A DNA stretch of 9,512 nt from UBA11164 sp002420085 (GTDB lineage: Bacteria; Pseudomonadota; Gammaproteobacteria; Xanthomonadales; Xanthomonadaceae), in contig DALYLJ010000129.1 of assembly GCA_031976395.1 (NCBI GenBank), forward strand, positions 1 to 9,512, in the 5' to 3' direction. Of the stretch, positions 1-5,802 are shown piece after piece. The position numbers and the translations under genes are program-made. A model generated the notes under the pieces. The model saw only the letters and a program-made list of their open reading frames with translations, had not been told where the DNA came from and made no database searches. Within the stretch, counting starts at the first letter, position 1. Every line of letters starts with the position of its first letter.

Positions 1-1
1 A

Positions 2-298
2 CCGCCGCCCCCGCCGCCGCCGCCGAGCTCTCTCTCGGTCACCATTTTGTGCTCCTTCACCGGCCTCATTGGTGGTAGTGGTCCTCTGTATGATTGTCTC
101 GCCTCAGCGAGTGGTGGCACTCAGCCGTACACGTATGAATGGTCGAGCGGAACGCCATTCATTGATCCTGAGCAAGTCTTTGTCGAGGCCAATTGCGGCT
201 TTGGTCAATCTTCTGACCAGGTCAGTGTGCTGGTTCGCGACAGCGTCGGTGCCATTGCTTCCGATTCTGAAGAACTTAGCTGCAATCCGAGCTTCTGA
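2..298 (+). CDS. C-terminal end of a secreted or surface protein with polyproline linker and PKD/Ig-like domain (partial)
   Basis: The frame is open from the left edge of the window to a TGA at 296-298, giving 98 residues, so the start lies outside. It begins with eight consecutive prolines, then a Ser-rich joint, then a domain of about 85 residues with the stretch GGTQPYTYEWSSG. This fits the conserved core of PKD or SprB-like immunoglobulin-fold repeats, where an aromatic-Trp motif forms a core strand. Four cysteines (LCSF, YDCL, ANCGF, LSCNP) could form two disulfides, in keeping with export. A TTG at 47 could be read as a start but would cut off the linker and has no clear ribosome binding site, so I read through it. 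G+C is about 50-58%, below the roughly 65% of the other genes, which may mean transfer or different selection. The function of the full protein (adhesin, protease or other exoprotein) cannot be told from this fragment. Confidence 0.7.
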   Translation, partial: PPPPPPPPSSLSVTILCSFTGLIGGSGPLYDCLASASGGTQPYTYEWSSGTPFIDPEQVFVEANCGFGQSSDQVSVLVRDSVGAIASDSEELSCNPSF

Positions 299-348
299 GA
301 CCAGATCAGCTTGATTGCTGTCATACCGGAAACAGTATCGGAAGCAAT
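254..348. repeat. 16-bp inverted repeat around the 3' end of the upstream gene
   Basis: The arm at 254-269 (ATTGCTTCCGATTCTG) is repeated in reverse complement at 333-348 with one mismatch, 12 bp being continuous. The 63-nt spacer contains the stop codon of the PKD-domain gene. No T-run follows, so it is not an intrinsic terminator. In RNA it would close a large stem-loop over the gene's 3' end. The right arm overlaps a 12-bp imperfect tandem repeat at about 325-348. Confidence 0.6.
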
Positions 349-436
349 ACAACCCGTTCGTATCTGTTCTGGCTGACTCTGGTGATCGTTCGGTATCTTC
401 ACATCGATCGATCGCCCTATTCGGCTCAGTCAATGG

Positions 437-445
437 TGGTACACT
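437..445 (+). promoter_or_regulatory. Candidate extended -10 promoter element
   Basis: TGG followed directly by TACACT fits the extended -10 form TGn-TAnnnT. No good -35 is seen at 16-18 bp upstream, which extended -10 promoters tolerate. Transcription would begin near 452 and run into the hairpin and terminator that follow. This is a pattern match only. Confidence 0.35.
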
Positions 446-451
446 CGCTTC

Positions 452-543
452 CGTGAAGGTGTCCGCGTTTATGCGGACACGGCTGTCGCCGATCGCAGAC
501 GGTACCCTGTTCCGGTCGTTTTCAGACCGGAACAGGGTTTTTT
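452..543 (+). ncRNA. Candidate small structured RNA or terminated leader upstream of tsaB
   Basis: Between the extended -10 candidate and tsaB lie a perfect 8-bp hairpin (459-466 with 473-480, loop GTTTAT) and then a 13-14 bp terminator hairpin with six T. The whole unit would be about 92 nt. No convincing reading frame covers it: the frame open at 315-578 starts at TTG and reads through both hairpins to the base before tsaB. It could be an independent small RNA, a terminated tsaB leader, or simply the distal terminator of the PKD-domain gene. I do not recognise a known RNA family. The boundaries are estimates. Confidence 0.33.
504..543 (+). terminator. Strong intrinsic terminator before tsaB
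   Basis: Bases 505-517 (CCCTGTTCCGGTC) pair perfectly with 525-537 around a 7-nt loop. A504 can add a further pair with T538, and a run of six T (538-543) follows the stem directly. The left side has no A-run, so the terminator acts on + strand transcripts only. It ends either transcription of the upstream gene (stop at 298) or a short RNA started near 452, and it would separate tsaB from both. Confidence 0.9.
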
Positions 544-545
544 GT

Positions 546-561
546 GTTCAAATGTTCAAAT
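546..561 (+). repeat. Perfect 8-bp tandem duplication before tsaB
   Basis: GTTCAAAT occurs twice in a row (546-553, 554-561) between the terminator and the tsaB start at 580. No good -35/-10 pair could be built from it. It may be a trivial slippage duplication in the tsaB 5' leader. Confidence 0.55.
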
Positions 562-579
562 TGAGACAGTGGGTGTGAC

Positions 580-1263
580 ATGAAAATCCTGGCCATCGAA
601 ACCGCGACGGAACAGTGCTCGGTGGCGCTGTGGCTGGATGGTGATCTGCGCGAGCGGACGGTTTCTGCTCCGCGCGAGCATGCGCGCCGCGTGTTGCCCT
701 GGGCCGATGCCCTGCTTGATGAGGCTGGCCTGGTGCGCGCCGATCTGGATGCGATCGCGGTCGGCTGTGGGCCGGGAGCGTTTACCGGGGTGCGCCTGGC
801 GGTGGCGCTCGGACAGGGCATGGCCCTGGGTTTGGGGGTTCCCCTGATCGCCGTCTCGACCCTGGCGGCGCTGGCCTGGCAGGCGCCGCCAGGACGGGTG
901 CTGGCAGCATTGGATGCGCGCATGGGTGAGCTGTATTGCGGCGCGTTCATCCGTGGTGAGGATGGCATTCCGCGCCGTCTCGGTGATGAATGGCTGGCCG
1001 CACCGGAGGCGGTCTGCCCACCCGAGGCGACCGATTGGTTCGGGGTTGGTTCCGGGGTCGGCATTCTGGCCAAGCTCGATCGACCGCCCACGTGGCTGCG
1101 CGATTTCGACGCGACGGTCTGGCCCAGCGCTCGGGCGGTTGCCACCCTGGCAGCGAGCGGCGAGTGGCCATCGTGGGCGCCGGAGGCGGTCGAGCCGGCC
1201 TATCTGCGCGATCGCGTGGCCCTGACCCTGAGCGAGCAGCGGGTGGCGCGGTCAGGCGGCTGA
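580..1263 (+). CDS. tsaB: tRNA threonylcarbamoyladenosine biosynthesis protein TsaB
   Basis: The product has 227 residues, close to the 231 of E. coli TsaB (YeaZ). TsaB is an ASKHA-fold paralogue of TsaD with no catalysis of its own. In the cytoplasm it pairs with TsaD and, with TsaE, uses threonylcarbamoyl-AMP made by TsaC to form t6A at position 37 of ANN-decoding tRNAs. The N-terminus MKILAIETATEQCSVAL is the family's first nucleotide-fold strand pair, and GCGPGAFTGVRLAVALGQG at residues 63-81 is the hallmark segment. The ATG at 580 is chosen because the family begins right at MKILAI; the ribosome binding site is weak (GTGGGTG just upstream). It lies downstream of a strong terminator at 504-543, so it needs its own promoter or antitermination; I could not find a clear promoter. 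It converges with mgtE, 25 bp away. Confidence 0.95.
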   Translation: MKILAIETATEQCSVALWLDGDLRERTVSAPREHARRVLPWADALLDEAGLVRADLDAIAVGCGPGAFTGVRLAVALGQGMALGLGVPLIAVSTLAALAWQAPPGRVLAALDARMGELYCGAFIRGEDGIPRRLGDEWLAAPEAVCPPEATDWFGVGSGVGILAKLDRPPTWLRDFDATVWPSARAVATLAASGEWPSWAPEAVEPAYLRDRVALTLSEQRVARSGG

Positions 1264-1294
1264 GCGTTCGGGCCGAACCGGTTCGGCTTCAGCC
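1258..1294. terminator. Palindrome between convergent tsaB and mgtE, possible bidirectional terminator
   Basis: Bases 1272-1287 (GCCGAACCGGTTCGGC) form a perfect 16-bp palindrome that can fold as a 6-bp stem with a CCGG loop. An outer pair of 6-bp arms, GGCTGA at 1258-1263 and TCAGCC at 1289-1294, contains the stop codons of the two converging genes. There is no T-run on either strand, so intrinsic termination is uncertain. It may instead protect 3' ends or block convergent polymerases. Confidence 0.45.
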
Positions 1295-2650
1295 CAGCAG
1301 GAGCAGGGTGCCCAGGCCGAGGAAACTCATGAAGCCGACCACGTCGGTGACGGTGGTGAGAATCACCCCTCCGGCCAGGGCCGGATCGATCCGCATTCGG
1401 CGCAGGGCCAGTGGCACCAGCACACCGGCCAGCGCAGCGACGAACAGGTTGATCGCCATCGCGGCGGCGATCACCCCGCCCAGCCAAGCATCCTGAAACC
1501 AGAGCGCGGCGACCAGGCCGACCACGGCCGCCCAGACCAGACCATTGACCAGGCCGACCAGGACTTCCTTGGCCAGCAGGGCACGCAGATTGCCGAACCC
1601 GACCTGGCCGAGCGCGAGGCCACGCACCATCAGGGTCAGGGTCTGGGTTCCGGCGATGCCGCCCATGCTCGCCACCACCGGCATCAGCACGGCCAAGGCC
1701 ACGACTTTTTCCAGCGCGTCCTCGAACCGGCCGATCACCCAGGACGCCAAGAAGGCGGTCGCCAGGTTGATGCCAAGCCAGAATGCCCGGCGCCGGGCGG
1801 ATCGGGCGACCGGGCTGAACAGGTCGGCATCCTCGTCGAGACCGGCGGCGCCCAGCACTTGATGCTCGGCCTGTTCGCGGATGATATCGACCACGTCGTC
1901 GATGGTGATCCGACCGAGCAGGATGTTGTTGTCGTCCACCACCGGTGCGCTGATCCAGTCGTGGTCGGAAAACTGGCGTGCCACTTCGTCGGCCGATTCA
2001 TCGACATCGATGGCCGGCTGCGCGTTGTCGAGCAGTTCGTTGATTGGAGTGTTCGGCTCGTGGGTCAGCAGGGCGCCGAGCGACAACCGACCCAGGTACT
2101 GGTGACGTCGGCTGACCACATACAGATGGTCGGTATGTTCGGGCAGTTCGCCGCGCAGGCGCAGGTAGCGCAGCACCACATCGACCGTCACATCGCCGCG
2201 CACGGTGATGACATCCGGGTTCATCAGGCGACCGGCGCTGTCCTCGGGGTAGGACAACACCTGTTCCAGCCGCTCGCGATTCTCCCGGTCCATGGCCTTG
2301 AGCACCTGCTCGGTGACCGCTTCCGGCAGGTCTTCGAGCAGTTCGGCGAGATCGTCGATGTCCAGACTCTCGGCGGCGGCGACGATTTCGTCCGGATCCA
2401 TGTCCGCCAGCAAGCCCTCGCGCACCTCATCGCCGACATGCAGCAGGACTTCGCCGTCATCCTCGGGATCGACCAGACTCCAGACGATGCCGCGCTTGCC
2501 CGGTGGCAGGGATTCGAGCAGGTTGCCGATCTCGGCCGGCGACAGGGTATTGACCAGCCGCCGGACTGGCCCCAGTCGGCCGCTGTCGAGCGCCTGCGAC
2601 AGCACGCGAAGCTGCTGGGCGGTCCGATCCTGGCGAGTGGCGTCGGCCAT
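1289..2650 (-). CDS. mgtE: Magnesium transporter MgtE
   Basis: The product has 453 residues, normal for MgtE, an inner-membrane Mg2+-gated Mg2+ channel. Domains in order: a soluble N domain of helical repeats rich in Asp/Glu (about 1-135), two CBS domains (about 138-200 and 205-262, with GRITIDDVVDIIREQ closing the second), a connecting helix, and five predicted membrane helices (about 287-453). The pore region shows GGIAGTQTLT (330-339), where the family usually has GGNTGTQ, and TTVTDVVGF (432-440), whose Asp436 matches the pore Asp of Thermus MgtE. The ATG at 2650 has GGAG four bases upstream. From memory of Xanthomonas-type genomes, mgtE commonly follows ptsI. Here it is on the same strand as ptsI but separated from it by an opposed lipoprotein gene, so it probably has its own promoter in 2651-2890. 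I saw no clear M-box riboswitch. Confidence 0.95.
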   Translation of the reverse strand: MADATRQDRTAQQLRVLSQALDSGRLGPVRRLVNTLSPAEIGNLLESLPPGKRGIVWSLVDPEDDGEVLLHVGDEVREGLLADMDPDEIVAAAESLDIDDLAELLEDLPEAVTEQVLKAMDRENRERLEQVLSYPEDSAGRLMNPDVITVRGDVTVDVVLRYLRLRGELPEHTDHLYVVSRRHQYLGRLSLGALLTHEPNTPINELLDNAQPAIDVDESADEVARQFSDHDWISAPVVDDNNILLGRITIDDVVDIIREQAEHQVLGAAGLDEDADLFSPVARSARRRAFWLGINLATAFLASWVIGRFEDALEKVVALAVLMPVVASMGGIAGTQTLTLMVRGLALGQVGFGNLRALLAKEVLVGLVNGLVWAAVVGLVAALWFQDAWLGGVIAAAMAINLFVAALAGVLVPLALRRMRIDPALAGGVILTTVTDVVGFMSFLGLGTLLLLG

Positions 2651-2735
2651 GGGACTCCAGAAAGGTGGGGGGCGGTTGACCGGTGCCGTTCGCGCTGTTG
2701 CGGAGCAGCATCGGTGGCTACGGTATCATTCCGGG

Positions 2736-2875
2736 GCGGACTGGCGCAGGTCGCGAGTCCGCGCTGCTATTGTCCGGGTTGGCCGTTACGATGACCAGCC
2801 CGGCATGGCATCGCGGATCGGTCCGAGTGGTGGCGTGCGGGCGATGGTCAGCCATCGCCCGTGTTCGTTTTTTCT
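2736..2875 (+). ncRNA. Candidate structured RNA or leader: three hairpins ending in a terminator
   Basis: The mgtE-lipoprotein space holds three consecutive hairpins. The first pairs 2736-2742 (GCGGACT) with 2756-2762, 7 bp perfect. The second pairs 2774-2782 with 2795-2803, 9 bp with one G-U. The third pairs 2838-2847 with 2852-2861, 10 bp with a TCAG loop, and is followed by T-rich sequence. A TATCAT at 2724-2729 is a possible -10 seven bases before the first stem, but its -35 is poor. The unit of about 140 nt could be an independent RNA or a terminated leader of the lipoprotein gene that starts at 2904. No known family is recognised. Read on the other strand, the same hairpins lie upstream of mgtE, but no T-run faces mgtE. 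Confidence 0.3.
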
Positions 2876-2877
2876 TT
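2836..2877 (+). terminator. Probable intrinsic terminator upstream of the lipoprotein gene
   Basis: Stem GGGCGATGG (2839-2847) pairs with CCATCGCCC (2852-2860) around a four-base loop. C2838-G2861 extends it, and further G-U pairs can carry the base to 2863. T-rich sequence follows, with six T at 2868-2873 and three more at 2875-2877. The T-run is 4-6 nt past the stem base, so efficiency is uncertain. It lies 27 bp before the lipoprotein start, so it could attenuate that gene or end a separate short RNA. Confidence 0.6.
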
Positions 2878-2890
2878 CGATTCCGTCCAT

Positions 2891-2896
2891 GAGGAA
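2891..2896 (+). promoter_or_regulatory. Ribosome binding site fixing the lipoprotein start
   Basis: GAGGAA lies seven bases before the ATG at 2904. It overlaps the end of an alternative in-frame ATG at 2889, which itself lacks a well-spaced Shine-Dalgarno sequence. This supports 2904 as the start. Confidence 0.75.
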
Positions 2897-2903
2897 ATCC
2901 GGC

Positions 2904-3290
2904 ATGCGCATCCTCTTGCTGATCTTGTCGCTGACGCTGGTCGGCGTCCTGGCAGGGTGTGGATCATCATCGCCACCTGCGCTGCCCGAGCATCCGTTCA
3001 CCCTGCCTGGCGTGGCCTTCAGCATCACGCCATCAGCGGCACGCGATTGCGAGCCGGAGACGGTCTACCAGGCACGCTTGGACTGGCGGCTGGACGATCC
3101 GCCGCGCAAGACCCGCCTGGAAATTCGGGTCGGCAGCGTCGATGGCGGTCTGCTGGCACGCAGCAACGATCCGGTCGGCAGTGCCGAGACCGGGCCCTGG
3201 GTACGGCGTGGCACCTGGTTCCTTCTGATCGACCGCCGCAGCGGTCGGATGCTCGGCGCGCAGCGGGCCGGGCCGGAACGCTGCGGCTGA
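2904..3290 (+). CDS. Small predicted outer-membrane lipoprotein of unknown function
   Basis: The protein has 128 residues. Met-Arg is followed by a hydrophobic stretch rich in Leu, Ile and Val and a lipobox LAGC at residues 16-19. Signal peptidase II would therefore cleave before Cys19, and the next residue is Gly rather than an inner-membrane-retention Asp. The mature part starts with a Ser/Pro linker and has two more cysteines (RDCEPE and GPERCG) that could pair. Its core, with alternating hydrophobics (TRLEIRVGS, TWFLLIDRRSG), suggests a small beta-rich fold. The start at 2904 is chosen for GAGGAA seven bases upstream and because it gives a standard signal peptide; the open frame extends much further upstream without coding character. 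The gene is divergent from mgtE and convergent with ptsI, only 18 bp away. I do not recognise the family and assign no function. Confidence 0.82.
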   Translation: MRILLLILSLTLVGVLAGCGSSSPPALPEHPFTLPGVAFSITPSAARDCEPETVYQARLDWRLDDPPRKTRLEIRVGSVDGGLLARSNDPVGSAETGPWVRRGTWFLLIDRRSGRMLGAQRAGPERCG

Positions 3291-3308
3291 ATCGCGCAAG
3301 CGGACGTT

Positions 3309-5033
3309 TCAGCAGGTGCTGGCGCGGTTCAACCAGCGGGCGATGGCATCCTGATCGCGGGCCTGGACCAGCGTTCGGGCGCGTCGCCGCAGTCGAGTCC
3401 AGTCGCAGCCGGCCAGGGCTTCGCGCACTTCCAGCAGGGTGGCCGGATGCAGGCTGAAGGCGTCCAGTCCGAGTGCGATCAGCAGCGGCACCAGGGCCGG
3501 GTCGCCGGCGATCTCGCCGCAGACGCTGACAGCCAGACCTGCCTCCCGACCATAGCGCAGGATATCGGCCAGCAGCCGAATCAGGGCCGGGTGCAGCGGT
3601 GAATACAGATCGCCCAGCGCCGGGTGGTTGCGGTCGGCGGCCAGCAGGTACTGGACCAGATCATTGGTGCCGATGGCGACGAAATCGAGCAGGTCGCGCA
3701 TGCCGGACACGGCCAGAGCCGCCGCCGGCACCTCGATCATCGCTCCGAACCGGGGGGTCGGGATCTCGCCGAAGCCATCGGCTCGCAGGCTGAGCCGGGC
3801 GGCTTCGAGTGCGGCCCGTGCAGCGACCAGTTCCTCGCGTCGGCTGACCATCGGCAGCAGAATGCCGATCCGGCCGTATTCACTGGCCCGCAGCAGGGCG
3901 CGCAACTGGGCATGAAACAGATGTGGTCTGGCCAGCGACAGGCGCACGCCGCGCAGGCCGAGCGCCGGGTTGGGCTCGCTGGCCAGTGCCAGGCCAGCAC
4001 TGTCGGCCTTGTCGGCGCCGAGATCGAGGGTTCGGATGGTGACCGGTCGGCCGTCCATCGCCAGGGCGAGATCGCGGTAGACAGCGAATTGCTCATCCTC
4101 GTCCGGCGGTGTTCCCCGCTGGAGGAACAGGAATTCGGTGCGATACAGGCCGATGCCATCGGCACCGAGACGGTGGGCCTGTTCGACATCGGCGGCCGAT
4201 TCGGCATTGGCGAGCAGGGCGATCCGACGTCCGTCACGGGTCTGGCTGGGGGCTCGGCGCAGCCGGCCGAGCCGACGTCGTTCTCGGGCGCTGTCACGAA
4301 CCGATGCACGGTAGCGGCGCAGGTCGTCGCGATCGGGATCGATCACGATCTCACCGGTGCTGCCGTCGAGCATCAACACGTCACCGTCGGCGATCCGCTT
4401 GAGTGCCTCGCCGCCGCTCAACACCAGCGGAATGTGCAGGCTGCGGGCCAGGATGGCACTGTGTGAAAGGGCGCTGCCGGCATCGGCGATCACCGCCACC
4501 ACGCCACGGCTTTGCAGTTGCGCCAGTTCCGCTGGCGCCACCGAGTGGGCGACCAGGATTTCGCCTCGGGCCTCGCTGGGCAGGCTGACCTGCTGTCGGT
4601 GCAGGGCGGTCTGGACCCGACCGATGACGTGATCGAGGTCTTCGCGGCGGCTGCGGAAATAGGGGTCGTCCATGGCGTCGAACACCGCCGCCAGCCGGTC
4701 GTGCTGCAAGCGCAGTGCATATTCGGCGCTGAATCGGCCGTCCCGGACCAGGGATTCGATGCCCTGACGCAGTTCAGGGTCGTCGAGGATCAGGGCATGG
4801 AGGTCGAGGAAGTCGCCGATCTCCTGGGCGAGTGCGCCGTGCAGGCGATCGCGAAGCTGGTGCAGTTCGTCGCGGGCCTCGGTCATCGCGCGATCGAGAC
4901 GGTCGAGTTCGGCGTCGAGGTGCTCGACCTCGATCCGCTGCTCGGTGGTGTCCAGCGCCTGGGCCTGGCGAACCAGCGCCCGGCCGAGCGCGGTGCCGCG
5001 TGAGGCGCCCTGGCCACTGATCACGATTCTCAC
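3309..5033 (-). CDS. ptsI: Phosphoenolpyruvate-protein phosphotransferase, PTS enzyme I
   Basis: The product has 574 residues, the usual enzyme I length. It takes phosphate from phosphoenolpyruvate and passes it to HPr in the cytoplasm. The N-terminal HPr-binding and phosphohistidine part (about 1-235) holds SALSHSAILARSLHIP with the acceptor His191. The C-terminal PEP-binding barrel has LYRTE (Arg298), TIRTLD (Arg334), MIEVP (Glu434), GTNDLVQYLLAADRN (456-469) and the catalytic Cys505 in VCGEIAGDP. All key residues are intact. Around His191 the sequence reads GSALSH where E. coli-type enzymes have GGRTSH. There is no N-terminal GAF domain, so this is ptsI rather than ptsP. The start is a GTG that overlaps the HPr stop as GTGA, with GAGGAG five bases upstream inside the HPr gene, implying translational coupling. 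It is the last gene of the operon and no terminator is visible in the 18 bp before the convergent lipoprotein gene. Confidence 0.97.
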   Translation of the reverse strand: MRIVISGQGASRGTALGRALVRQAQALDTTEQRIEVEHLDAELDRLDRAMTEARDELHQLRDRLHGALAQEIGDFLDLHALILDDPELRQGIESLVRDGRFSAEYALRLQHDRLAAVFDAMDDPYFRSRREDLDHVIGRVQTALHRQQVSLPSEARGEILVAHSVAPAELAQLQSRGVVAVIADAGSALSHSAILARSLHIPLVLSGGEALKRIADGDVLMLDGSTGEIVIDPDRDDLRRYRASVRDSARERRRLGRLRRAPSQTRDGRRIALLANAESAADVEQAHRLGADGIGLYRTEFLFLQRGTPPDEDEQFAVYRDLALAMDGRPVTIRTLDLGADKADSAGLALASEPNPALGLRGVRLSLARPHLFHAQLRALLRASEYGRIGILLPMVSRREELVAARAALEAARLSLRADGFGEIPTPRFGAMIEVPAAALAVSGMRDLLDFVAIGTNDLVQYLLAADRNHPALGDLYSPLHPALIRLLADILRYGREAGLAVSVCGEIAGDPALVPLLIALGLDAFSLHPATLLEVREALAGCDWTRLRRRARTLVQARDQDAIARWLNRASTC

Positions 5034-5302
5034 ATCGGCTCCTCGTCGAAGTGACGGCCGATCAGATCGGCAACCGCAGCCAGCGCCAGTTCGGCATCGG
5101 CACCGTCGGTGCGCACCCGGATCTCGCTGCCGGGTGCTGCCGCCAGCAGCATCACGCCCATGATGCTCTTGCCGTTGACCCGGCGCGAGCCGGCCTCGAT
5201 GGTCGCTTCGGCCGAGAAGGCCGACAGCGTCTGCACCAGTTTGGCCGCCGCTCGGGCGTGCAGTCCGAGCCGATTGCCGATCAGGAAGCGCTGCTCAGGC
5301 AT
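5030..5302 (-). CDS. ptsH: PTS phosphocarrier protein HPr
   Basis: The product has 90 residues with NRLGLHARAAAKLV, placing the phosphorylated histidine at His15 exactly as in classical HPr. NGKSIMGVMLLA places Ser46 at the position phosphorylated by HPr kinase. HPr accepts phosphate from enzyme I at His15 and hands it to EIIA proteins. The ATG at 5302 is chosen over one 10 codons upstream (5332) because it gives family length and exact His15/Ser46 numbering, and because it overlaps the EIIA stop by 8 nt, a typical coupled junction. Its end overlaps the ptsI GTG. With hprK in the same operon, Ser46 is likely a real regulatory site. The name npr (NPr) is possible on function, but the Ser46 motif and HprK context favour HPr. 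Confidence 0.95.
   Translation of the reverse strand: MPEQRFLIGNRLGLHARAAAKLVQTLSAFSAEATIEAGSRRVNGKSIMGVMLLAAAPGSEIRVRTDGADAELALAAVADLIGRHFDEEPM
5039..5044 (-). promoter_or_regulatory. Ribosome binding site of ptsI inside the HPr gene
   Basis: GAGGAG, encoding the two Glu residues near the HPr C-terminus, lies five bases before the ptsI GTG at 5033. This strong site supports the GTG start despite the overlap with the HPr stop codon. Confidence 0.7.
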
Positions 5303-5687
5303 CGTCGGCAACGATTCCGTTGCGACCGCCACAGGCAGCGATCCGGGCCAGTTCGTCGAGTGGCAGTTCGGCGTAGTTGAGGGTCCGCAGCAGCATCGGC
5401 AGGTTCAGCCCGGAGACCCGCTGCACCGACGTGCCGAGCTGACCGAGCCGGTGTGCCAGATTGCTGGGCGAGGCACCGTAGGCATCGGTCAGGATCAGTA
5501 CACCATCCCCGGTGTCGGCCCGGCGCAGGCTGCTGCTGGCCAGTGGCAGGGCGATCGTGGGATCGCTGTCGAAAGCGACCTCGAACAGCTCGACGGTCAG
5601 CGGCAAGCGGCCCAGGGTACGTTCGGCGACCGCACGGATGGCCAGACCGATGCCGGGGTGGGTAACCAGGAGAATGCCGACGCTCAT
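5295..5687 (-). CDS. PTS EIIA component, mannose/fructose family (ManX-like EIIA domain)
   Basis: The product has 130 residues and is a free-standing EIIA(Man)-type domain. The N-terminus MSVGILLVTHPGIG places the phospho-accepting histidine at His10, as in E. coli ManX, and GVLILTDAYGASPSN (62-76) is the family's second motif, normally LTDLFGATPSN. The ATG at 5687 gives family length; the frame continues upstream only as out-of-frame sequence of rapZ. The Shine-Dalgarno is weak. No EIIB follows in the protein and no EIIB or EIIC gene is in the window, so the protein probably acts as a phosphorylation-dependent regulator rather than in sugar uptake. It overlaps HPr by 8 nt and is separated from rapZ by 115 bp containing a strong hairpin. 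Confidence 0.92.
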   Translation of the reverse strand: MSVGILLVTHPGIGLAIRAVAERTLGRLPLTVELFEVAFDSDPTIALPLASSSLRRADTGDGVLILTDAYGASPSNLAHRLGQLGTSVQRVSGLNLPMLLRTLNYAELPLDELARIAACGGRNGIVADDA

Positions 5688-5735
5688 GGTCGTGGTCTCG
5701 GACGCGGGTTGGTGGCGCAGGACGAGTCGGTGCAG

Positions 5736-5761
5736 GCCGCCTCGGCGCGGGCCGAGGCGGC
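5736..5761 (-). other. Perfect 11-bp GC-rich hairpin between rapZ and the EIIA gene
   Basis: Bases 5736-5746 (GCCGCCTCGGC) pair without mismatch with 5751-5761 around a four-base loop. In the operon transcript it lies about 40 nt after the rapZ stop and about 50 nt before the EIIA start. There is no T-run after it, so it is probably not an intrinsic terminator. It could be an mRNA stabiliser, a processing boundary or a partial attenuator separating rapZ from the PTS genes. Confidence 0.65.
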
Positions 5762-5795
5762 ATGGATCGAAACCGGATGGATCGAGACGAACCGG
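5762..5795. repeat. Short imperfect tandem repeat next to the operon hairpin
   Basis: ATGGATCGAAACCGG (5762-5776) is followed at once by a variant with four extra bases (5777-5795), sharing ATGGATCGA and ACCGG. It sits between the rapZ stop and the hairpin. It may be slippage, or a protein- or RNA-binding site. Confidence 0.45.
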
Positions 5796-5802
5796 ACGGT
5801 GT

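Noticed and set aside
1..25. CCG-repeat run as a microsatellite or CRISPR-like repeat
   Set aside because: It encodes consecutive prolines in frame with the following domain, so it is best explained as a protein linker.
315..578. 87-residue frame upstream of tsaB
   Set aside because: It starts at TTG, reads through both hairpins and the terminator, and resembles no known protein.
1859..2794. 311-residue open frame on the + strand opposite mgtE
   Set aside because: mgtE is complete with all domains on the other strand; this frame shows no motif and no ribosome binding site.
2651..2900. Mg2+ riboswitch (M-box) in the mgtE leader
   Set aside because: The hairpins lie far from the mgtE start, no T-run or sequestering stem faces mgtE on the - strand, and I cannot match the M-box core.
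2292..2903. N-terminal extension of the lipoprotein frame by about 200 residues
   Set aside because: It would overlap mgtE antisense, run through the hairpins and bury the signal peptide. The ATG at 2904 has a well-spaced GAGGAA and gives a standard lipoprotein.
3624..4466. 280-residue open frame on the + strand opposite ptsI
   Set aside because: It is a mirror of the enzyme I coding sequence, whose catalytic motifs are intact.
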